DNA of 19,184 nucleotides from an uncultured Prevotella sp. (GTDB lineage: Bacteria > Bacteroidota > Bacteroidia > Bacteroidales > Bacteroidaceae): NCBI GenBank assembly GCA_900772835.1, contig CAAGSA010000086.1:1-19184 (forward strand), written 5' to 3'. The notes beneath the pieces are model-generated. The model saw nothing but the letters and a program-made list of their open reading frames with translations. It made no database searches and was not told the origin of the DNA. Each line of letters opens with the position of its first letter. The stretch's first letter is position 1. Position numbers and translations under genes: made by a program. Positions 1-5,219 of this stretch are shown here, one piece after another.

Positions 1-1
1 G

Positions 2-811
2 GGCCATACCTTCACGGGCTGGAATCCGGCATTCGTCGATGGCGCTACCGTTCCTGTTGGCGGCATAACCTATACCGCCACATGGAGGGTGAACCGCTAC
101 ACCATCACCTTCGACAGCAACGGCGGTTCCGCCATAGCCCCGATAACGCAGGACTACGGCACCGCCGTCACTGCTCCTGCCGACCCCGTCCGCGAGGGCT
201 ACACCTTCCAGGGCTGGGACCAGGATATCCCTTCCGTCATGCCTGCACGCGACATGACCTTGAAGGCAGAGTGGAAGATAAACCAGTACATGGTTTCCTT
301 CGTCGTTGACGGTGTCACCGTACAGGAGGACAACCTCGACTACGGTTCCGTCATCACCGCCCCTGCCTCTCCCGAGAAGGAAGGCCATACCTTCACAGGT
401 TGGTCACCGGAATTGCTTGAGCGAGTTCCTGCGACCGACATCACATTCACGGCATGCTTCAGTGTGAACGTTTATAAGCTTACCTACTACGTGAACGATG
501 AGATAGTACTTGCATTAGACAAGGGATTTGGTGAGGCTATAGAGCCGTTTACGCCAGAAGTAGGTGCCGGAATGAAATTTGACGGATGGCAGGACGAGAT
601 ACCAACCACGATGCCGGCACACGACCTTGACATCCACGGCAAGGCATCCGTGGTTTCGGCGATAATGGCAGTGTTTGCTGATGGCAATACAAAGGTTGAT
701 GTTTACAGTTTACGCGGACTGCTTGTCATAAAGGCAGCTTCCGCTTCGGATGTCAGCCATTTGCCGAACGGCATTTATGTAGTTCGTGGAAAGAAGTATG
801 TCAAGAACTGA
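2..811 (+). CDS. InlB/Listeria-Bacteroides repeat surface protein with T9SS-like C-terminal tail (5' end missing)
   Basis: The frame is open from the window edge, so the true start lies upstream; the GTG at 89 is inside a repeat and is not a start. The protein shows one partial and three fuller repeats of about 60 residues, beginning near 2, 98, 287 and 473. They have the pattern Y-x-[IVL]-[TS]-[FY], then GxxF-x-GW, then P-x-x-D-[IML], typical of the InlB B-repeat / Listeria-Bacteroides repeat family, a beta-rich module of secreted and surface proteins. After the last repeat, roughly 647-811 encodes a tail with VDVYSLRG followed by LPNGIYVV and a basic end (GKKYVKN). That resembles the type IX secretion sorting domains of Prevotella and Porphyromonas. 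Export across the outer membrane by T9SS is therefore likely but inferred. The third full repeat is more divergent. The ligand or role of the protein cannot be told from this part. Confidence 0.85.
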   Translation, partial: GHTFTGWNPAFVDGATVPVGGITYTATWRVNRYTITFDSNGGSAIAPITQDYGTAVTAPADPVREGYTFQGWDQDIPSVMPARDMTLKAEWKINQYMVSFVVDGVTVQEDNLDYGSVITAPASPEKEGHTFTGWSPELLERVPATDITFTACFSVNVYKLTYYVNDEIVLALDKGFGEAIEPFTPEVGAGMKFDGWQDEIPTTMPAHDLDIHGKASVVSAIMAVFADGNTKVDVYSLRGLLVIKAASASDVSHLPNGIYVVRGKKYVKN

Positions 812-834
812 CATACTGGCAAGAGAAAAATTAA

Positions 835-890
835 TTCCTCCTTTTGTTCTTCTCCCGATGGTGGGGCAAGGTGCAAAAGGAGGAGTTTTT
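835..890 (+). terminator. Rho-independent terminator after the repeat protein
   Basis: A perfect 10-bp stem (837-846 CCTCCTTTTG with 874-883 CAAAAGGAGG) can be extended by a T-A and a T-G pair and is followed directly by five T residues (886-890). The loop carries a smaller C-rich/G-rich pairing (about 851-856 with 863-866). It starts 23 bases after the stop codon and closes the preceding transcription unit. Confidence 0.85.
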
Positions 891-965
891 GTATAAAAGC
901 TTGTGTATTTGTAGTTACAAAAGCAGTTATTCTTTATTGGATGCTCTTGCAGACAGATTTTTTAA

Positions 966-973
966 TACCTTTG
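966..973 (+). promoter_or_regulatory. Bacteroidetes -7 element upstream of the lipoprotein gene
   Basis: TACCTTTG fits the Bacteroidetes -7 consensus TAnnTTTG exactly and lies 26 bases before the ATG at 1000. No TTTG is seen at the ideal distance upstream; the nearest TTG (947-949) is a little too close. The call therefore rests on the -7 box and its position only. Confidence 0.5.
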
Positions 974-999
974 CATAAAATATAAGCAAAATAAAAAAG

Positions 1000-1920
1000 A
1001 TGGAACATAATGTATTGAACCATTCCCTTGGCTTGTCGAAGTCATGGCTTGGCATTTCCTGCTGTTTGCTTTTCGGCTTGCTCGTGCATACGGCAGTGTC
1101 ATGCGGCTGCCGCACGGCGAAAGGTGTCTCGGCAGTGCCGGATGATTCCGTGGCCCGGATGTGGGGCAACGACCCGAAGAATGCCGAGGTTATATATCTG
1201 AACGAGGACAGTGCATATACTGAAGGCCGTGGGTTCGAGGTGTACAAGGCTGCCAATGCCGACGGCAGCGTTGTGAGGTGTGTGGAGTGCAAGCATTCTC
1301 CTTACACTAATTATTACAGTCTGCATTCGCCCAACGGCAACCTGCGCCTGCTTGCCACGAGCTATAGCGAGATGGGCGACATCGTGGGAATACTTGTCGA
1401 TTACGATGCTAAGGGGCGTGTCGCACGCCTTACAAGACTCAACGAACTCGGGCAGAAAGGGTATGATGTGCTCGGAAACGGCGAACTGAAGAATGTCTGC
1501 CGCGTGTTCCGTGAGTGGATACTGCGTCCGTCCGGCAGTGCGTGTAGCTATATCGTGGAGCGCGATTCCTCGGGATCGATAACGAAGGTGGGTGGCAAGA
1601 GAGTGCCAGCCGATTACAAGGCAAGGGTGTTCATCCGCGAATGGGCACCGTCGGCGTTCTGGACGAGCGACATCAGCGGTGGCTGTATGGGCATATTCGT
1701 TCTCCATGAGTACCAGGGCGACCGCAGCGGCAGCTATGTGAACTATCTCTACGAGGGCGACCGCCTTATAGCCGAACTTGCCTGCTGGAAAGGCACATTC
1801 ATCAAGGCGCGTACATATAATGAGCACGGCGCAATGGTAAAGCAATACGACGACCGCAATGTGAATATCTATGACGTGACGTTCGCTGATTTCGATATGC
1901 AGACCGTGTGGTATAAATAA
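1000..1920 (+). CDS. Hypothetical protein, probable lipoprotein
   Basis: I do not recognise this 306-residue protein. The N-terminus has a polar start, a hydrophobic run (about residues 16-34) and then AVSC-G-C. Cys35 could be the lipidated residue, but Ala at -3 is atypical for a lipobox, so a plain signal peptide is possible. The rest is rich in short Y-x-x-G/D strand-turn pieces such as VDYDAKGRV, YLYEGDRLIAE and YNEHGAMVKQYDD. These recall YD/MORN-like repeats of Bacteroidetes cell-surface proteins, but the match is too loose to name a family. ATG 1000 is the best start: it follows an A-rich region, has a -7 box 26 bases upstream, and is directly in front of the hydrophobic segment. The gene stands alone between a terminator upstream and its own downstream promoter region. 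Long open frames on the opposite strand here are shadows. Confidence 0.75.
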   Translation: MEHNVLNHSLGLSKSWLGISCCLLFGLLVHTAVSCGCRTAKGVSAVPDDSVARMWGNDPKNAEVIYLNEDSAYTEGRGFEVYKAANADGSVVRCVECKHSPYTNYYSLHSPNGNLRLLATSYSEMGDIVGILVDYDAKGRVARLTRLNELGQKGYDVLGNGELKNVCRVFREWILRPSGSACSYIVERDSSGSITKVGGKRVPADYKARVFIREWAPSAFWTSDISGGCMGIFVLHEYQGDRSGSYVNYLYEGDRLIAELACWKGTFIKARTYNEHGAMVKQYDDRNVNIYDVTFADFDMQTVWYK

Positions 1921-1953
1921 ATGAAAATAGCGTTTCTTTTTGCATTTGCGGTC

Positions 1954-1984
1954 TTTGTCGTTAGCAGATAAAATCTTAATTTTG
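1954..1984 (+). promoter_or_regulatory. Full Bacteroidetes promoter for the TrpF-like gene
   Basis: TTTG at 1954-1957, exactly 19 bases, then TAATTTTG at 1977-1984 matches the Bacteroidetes -33/-7 consensus (TTTG-N19-TAnnTTTG). Transcription would begin near 1990, about 37 bases before the ATG at 2027. This also excludes the upstream in-frame ATG at 1940, which lies ahead of the promoter. Confidence 0.75.
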
Positions 1985-2026
1985 CATCTATATTTAATTT
2001 GTGGATATTCAGAAAAAACTGTTGGT

Positions 2027-2710
2027 ATGATTATAAAAGTCAGTGGGATGCGCGATGCGGAAAACATAAATGCCGTGGCGGCGCTCGGAGTGGATATTAT
2101 AGCGTTCGATTTCCGCAAGGGCAGCGAGAGGTTCGTCAGTATGGTGCCGTCGTATGCGGGCATCATTCCCGACTATGCCGGAGGAGAGGCTGTTTCGCTG
2201 GATAATTCCCCGGAGAGCGGACGTGCGATGCTTTCCGGCACGTTTTCCGACGATATGCCGCAGACAATCGTCACGCGCATATATAACTATAATCTCCACT
2301 GCGTGGAGCTGTGTGGCAGCGAGTCGTCAACGATGATAGAAAACCTCCGGAGAACGGTTGTGCCAGACATACGCCGGGAGCTTAAGGTGATGAAGCGTGT
2401 GCCGCTGGACGAAGCGGAAAGTGCGGCAGCGCGCTACGGACACGGCGGGCTGGCGGATATGCTTGTGGTAGAAAACCGTATCGGGTGTCTTTCGGATGCC
2501 GACTGCCGGTGTGTTGTCGAGAGGCTTCGTGGCTGTGGAGCGCGTATGCCGTTCCTTGTCGGTGGCTGCGTGGACGAACGCCTGCTGGAACACCTGCTCG
2601 GGGCAAGGCTCAACGGATTCGTTGGAGTGGATTTGAACGAATGCTGCGAAACGGCGCCGGGCGTGAAGGATGTGGAGAAGATAAAGAGGCTGAAAGCAAT
2701 GCTTGGTTAA
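2027..2710 (+). CDS. Divergent phosphoribosylanthranilate isomerase (TrpF)-like protein, catalytic residues not conserved
   Basis: The 227-residue product has the outline of the TrpF beta/alpha barrel. The N-terminus has KVSGMRDAENINAVAALGVD; the middle has VELCGSES in place of the usual VQLHGxE. PFLVGG precedes a C-terminal GVDLNECCETAPGVKDVEKI, close to the family's GxDLNSxxExxPGxKD signature. TrpF normally opens the Amadori rearrangement in tryptophan synthesis with a Cys in KxCG and an Asp in LLD. Here the Cys is Ser6 and the Asp position appears to be Glu149 (LVVEN), and the GGxG phosphate loop that follows the Asp is missing. The phosphate-binding GG and C-terminal PG.KD parts remain. 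No other trp gene is in the window; the gene has its own promoter. It may be a barrel with another job or a decaying paralogue, so the name TrpF should not be taken as an activity. Start ATG 2027 is chosen by promoter position and family alignment. Confidence 0.75.
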   Translation: MIIKVSGMRDAENINAVAALGVDIIAFDFRKGSERFVSMVPSYAGIIPDYAGGEAVSLDNSPESGRAMLSGTFSDDMPQTIVTRIYNYNLHCVELCGSESSTMIENLRRTVVPDIRRELKVMKRVPLDEAESAAARYGHGGLADMLVVENRIGCLSDADCRCVVERLRGCGARMPFLVGGCVDERLLEHLLGARLNGFVGVDLNECCETAPGVKDVEKIKRLKAMLG

Positions 2711-2770
2711 GGTAATTTAAATATTCGACTGCTGTTTGTAGTTTTGTTTTTTACTTTTTTAGCTAATTGT

Positions 2771-2801
2771 TTTGTTTGTATAATAAATTTTAGTAATTTT
2801 G
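2771..2801 (+). promoter_or_regulatory. Full Bacteroidetes promoter for the gldB-like gene
   Basis: TTTG at 2771-2774, 19 bases, then TAATTTTG at 2794-2801 match the Bacteroidetes consensus and have the same -7 octamer and spacing as the promoter at 1954-1984. A transcript would start near 2807 and carry a leader of about 95 bases before the ATG at 2902. I see no clear structure in that leader. Confidence 0.7.
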
Positions 2802-2901
2802 CAGCGTGATTATATAGTGTGTATTGTGGGCTGATGTCTTTATCGTTATATAGGCTACAGCTTGCTGCAAAGGATTGTTCATAAAATAATGTCAGCGTAA
2901 T

Positions 2902-3720
2902 ATGAGAAGACTTTTCGCCATATTGTTCATTGCGGTGCTTGTGCTCCAGTCGTGCGAGTTCAAGCTGAAGCCCTTTGACATAACCGAGGGCGAGCCGCAT
3001 AAGGTGCAGGTGTGTCGTTACGACCGTCTGGAGAGCCAATATCTCACTACGAGCGATTTCTCTGCCCTTCAGCAGATGAACACCGACTATCCTATGGAGA
3101 CCCGCACGCTGATTGAGGATATGCTGAAGCTTGGTGAGGTGGACGATCCCGAGATAAACAGGAAGTTCCTTTCTTTCTATCAGGACTCCGTGCTCCAGGC
3201 GCTCATCTCTGATGCTGAATCAAAATACGCCAATATCGACGACATCAACGCCCAGTTCAACAAGGCGTTCGATAATCTGCGCAAGTATCTGCCCAACATA
3301 CATATCCCAATGATATACATGCAGATAGGCGCTCTCGACCAGAGCATCATCATCGGCAACAGCACGATAGGCATATCTCTCGACAAATATCTTGGCGAGG
3401 ACTATCCGCTCTACAAGCGTTTCTACCCCATGTCGCAGCGCAAGAACATGAACCGCGAAAATATCGTGCCCGATGCCGTATGCTTTTATCTGATGAGCCT
3501 GTATCCGCTACAGGATTTCGAGAAGCGCCCCCAGTTTGAGCGCGACCTGCATGTGGCAAAGGTGATGTGGCTCTGCAACAAGGTCCTGGAGAAACGGTGT
3601 TTCAACACGAAGTATGTTCATACGGTTGAACGATACATGGACAGCTGTCCGTCGGAGAGTGTGGCTGCATTTATGCGCAGCAATGCCTACGACAAGCTGA
3701 AGACCATGAAATGCAAATGA
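2902..3720 (+). CDS. gldB: GldB-family lipoprotein
   Basis: The 272-residue protein starts with a classic lipoprotein signal (MRRLFAILFIAVLVLQSC), so Cys18 should be lipidated after cleavage. The body fits the GldB family of gliding motility lipoproteins, which in non-gliding Bacteroidales is kept as an envelope lipoprotein. The region from IPMIYMQIGALDQSIIIGN through the DKYLGEDYPLYKRFYPMSQR segment, followed by ENIVPDAVCFYLMSLYP, is the typical conserved core. GldB is needed for gliding in Flavobacterium; its biochemical role is unknown and in Prevotella-like bacteria need not be motility. It is somewhat shorter than flavobacterial homologues (about 320 residues). It has its own promoter and is followed by a 428-base gene-free region, so it is probably monocistronic. 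Confidence 0.75.
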   Translation: MRRLFAILFIAVLVLQSCEFKLKPFDITEGEPHKVQVCRYDRLESQYLTTSDFSALQQMNTDYPMETRTLIEDMLKLGEVDDPEINRKFLSFYQDSVLQALISDAESKYANIDDINAQFNKAFDNLRKYLPNIHIPMIYMQIGALDQSIIIGNSTIGISLDKYLGEDYPLYKRFYPMSQRKNMNRENIVPDAVCFYLMSLYPLQDFEKRPQFERDLHVAKVMWLCNKVLEKRCFNTKYVHTVERYMDSCPSESVAAFMRSNAYDKLKTMKCK

Positions 3721-4148
3721 TTTTAACTTTTCTGTACGGTCTTATTGTTAAAATGTAAAATCTTTTATATACAGGAATGCCTTCGTTCTGTATGAAAACA
3801 CTCTTCGACGAAAATGTTGGGCTTAGTTTTGAATTTTGCTATAGTTTTGTCTGTCAGGCGTTTATGGCGAAAAATCCCGAAAAACCTAATGGGCTTTGAA
3901 GCCGTTCGATATGAACGTTCAAAGCGTTCATATCGAACGGCTTCAAAATTTGTGCTTTCCGAAATCGAAAAAATGAAATTTTCGGGCGTTTTCTGATCCG
4001 CTTTCCGCTTGTTCCTGCGTGTTGTTGTACGTTGTCCCTTTCTGTCATGCTTCAGTCGGTTGCCGTAGGGCGCCTGTTTGGTGGCATTTTTGGGCAAAAC
4101 GAAGAAAAACCGAATGTTAATGTGAAGGAACTGAAATCTTAAAATCTG
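3721..4148. other. Gene-free region between convergent genes
   Basis: This 428-base gap separates the convergent gldB-like and yhcC-like genes. Its open frames on both strands run through the central palindrome, have no family resemblance and no start-site signals, and I regard them as chance. It contains the nested palindrome described separately, a small hairpin near 3769-3793 (ATACAG with CTGTAT), and a weak stem followed by five T residues near 4061-4091 (TGCC with GGCA). No strong terminator was found for either flanking gene unless the palindrome itself serves. Confidence 0.6.
3869..3993. repeat. Nested inverted repeat with perfect 23-bp arms
   Basis: The inner arms, 3895-3917 and 3925-3947, are perfect 23-base inverted complements around a 7-base spacer (TTCAAAG). 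Each arm has its own small dyad (CGTTC-GATAT-GAACG), so each can also fold alone. Outside lies a second inverted pair, CCCGAAAA (3876-3883) with TTTTCGGG (3979-3986), inside a 17-base outer stretch that pairs at 13 positions. Neither strand has a T-run directly after the inner hairpin, so it is not a standard terminator. It may be a dispersed palindromic repeat, a transcript-end barrier between convergent genes, or the remnant of a small mobile element. Confidence 0.8.
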
Positions 4149-5060
4149 TTATATGTGAAATTTTTCTCCCTGCCGGATATTGTTTTTCTTGAGGTAGTTG
4201 TTGAGTCTGTTCGTGAATTCGTAGTTTTTCAGTCCCCAGTCCGGGGCGATAAGCATCTGCTTTGGCGACTGCGATACGAATCTTTCTAAAGCGATTCCGG
4301 GGCGTAGATTCTGGATATATTCGGCAATGATGCTGATGTATTCGTCGACGGAGAACACGTGGAACGGCTCGCGCTCGTATTCTTCGGCAAGTCGCGTGCC
4401 GCGCACGATCTGCAGCTGGTGGATTTTCAGTATGTCCAGCTTCGTGGCTGAAATCCTTTCAGCCTGCTTCACGATGTCGGCGTGCGACTCTCCCGGCAGT
4501 CCTACGATGACATGTCCGCCCACGGTGATGCCCCTTTCGGCAGTGGCGTTGATGGCGCGTGCGGAGCACTCGAACGTGTGGCCGCGATTAATGCGCCGCA
4601 GTGTGGCGTTGTCGGTGCTCTCGATACCGTATTCTACGGTGAGGAACGTCTGGCGGCTGAGCTCTTCAAGATAGTCGAGCGTGGCGGTGCTGATGCAGTC
4701 GGGGCGCGTGCCGATGACAATTCCCACCACGTCGTCGCACCCGAGAGCCTCCTCGTATTTCCGGCGCAGTTCGTCGACCGTGGCGTAGGTGTTACTGTAT
4801 GCCTGGAAATATGCCACGTATTTCATCTCGGGGTATTTTCCTGCAAAGAAGCTCTTGCCTGCCTCGATTTGCTGGCGTATCGTGAGGTGCCGGTTGCAGT
4901 AGGAGGGATTGAAAGTGCGGTTGTCGCAAAACGTGCATCCGCCGCTGCTCACCCTGCCGTCGCGGTTTGGGCAGGAGAAGCCGGCGTCGACGGATATCTT
5001 CTGTACGCGGAACGGGAATTTCTCCCTTATCCAGCTGCTGAATGAGTTGTAATTGTCCAT
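4149..5060 (-). CDS. yhcC: Radical SAM protein, YhcC/TIGR01212 family
   Basis: The 303-residue product matches the YhcC family of radical SAM proteins in both length and motifs. Near the N-terminus GFSCPNRDG is followed by GGCTFC, giving Cys30, Cys42 and Cys45 in the wide CX11CX2C spacing of Elp3-like radical SAM enzymes instead of CX3CX2C. These bind the [4Fe-4S] cluster that cleaves S-adenosylmethionine. Further family marks are FQAYSNTYA, GTRPDCIS, VEYGIES, RGHT, and HVIVGLPGES for SAM and barrel contacts. The substrate of this family is not established, so no reaction is assigned. The gene is on the minus strand, divergent from the DPP IV gene with separate promoters in the shared 159-base gap. 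ATG 5060 begins the normal MDNYNSFSSWI start of the family. Confidence 0.9.
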   Translation of the reverse strand: MDNYNSFSSWIREKFPFRVQKISVDAGFSCPNRDGRVSSGGCTFCDNRTFNPSYCNRHLTIRQQIEAGKSFFAGKYPEMKYVAYFQAYSNTYATVDELRRKYEEALGCDDVVGIVIGTRPDCISTATLDYLEELSRQTFLTVEYGIESTDNATLRRINRGHTFECSARAINATAERGITVGGHVIVGLPGESHADIVKQAERISATKLDILKIHQLQIVRGTRLAEEYEREPFHVFSVDEYISIIAEYIQNLRPGIALERFVSQSPKQMLIAPDWGLKNYEFTNRLNNYLKKNNIRQGEKFHI

Positions 5061-5083
5061 AATGCTTAAAATCGTTTGATTTG

Positions 5084-5114
5084 CAAAATTAATTAATATC
5101 TTTTAAATAACAAC
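5084..5114 (-). promoter_or_regulatory. Bacteroidetes promoter for yhcC
   Basis: Reading the minus strand, GTTG (5114-5111) is followed after 19 bases by TAATTTTG (5091-5084), 23 bases before the ATG at 5060. The -7 box is perfect; the -33 box matches three of four bases. Confidence 0.65.
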
Positions 5115-5140
5115 AGTACTTCTGTATAAAGAAAATAAAT

Positions 5141-5148
5141 TACCTTTG
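5141..5148 (+). promoter_or_regulatory. Bacteroidetes -7 element for the DPP IV gene
   Basis: TACCTTTG matches TAnnTTTG and is followed by a leader of about 65 bases before ATG 5220. TCTG at 5121-5124 is a possible but weak -33 box with 16-base spacing. The element faces away from the yhcC promoter, so the gap holds two divergent promoters within about 65 bases. Confidence 0.5.
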
Positions 5149-5219
5149 CCGAATATATCGTGCCATGTGTACGGAAAACTAAAGTTAACGTTGAATTTAA
5201 ACAAAAACAAAAAAGAAAT

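Noticed and set aside
1940..2026. N-terminal extension of the TrpF-like protein
   Set aside because: The ATG at 1940 lies before the -33 box; the extension does not resemble the family start, which begins at ATG 2027.
1099..2166. 355-codon open frame on the minus strand
   Set aside because: It runs across the coding region of the lipoprotein gene, an intergenic promoter region and the start of the TrpF-like gene; the translation has no family motifs and is rich in His/Ala/Ile as expected of an antisense shadow.
4061..4091. Possible terminator (TGCC...GGCA then TTTTT)
   Set aside because: The stem is only about four pairs with a long loop, too weak to call.
3765..4097. 110-codon minus frame (and 60-codon plus frame) through the gap after gldB
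   Set aside because: Both read through the palindrome, which gives look-alike peptide in both directions (RYER..RSYRTASK). No promoter or start-site signal and no family resemblance.
5160..5219. 20-residue N-terminal extension of the DPP IV protein
   Set aside because: It would place a basic hydrophilic stretch ahead of a typical signal peptide; ATG 5220 is a better start.
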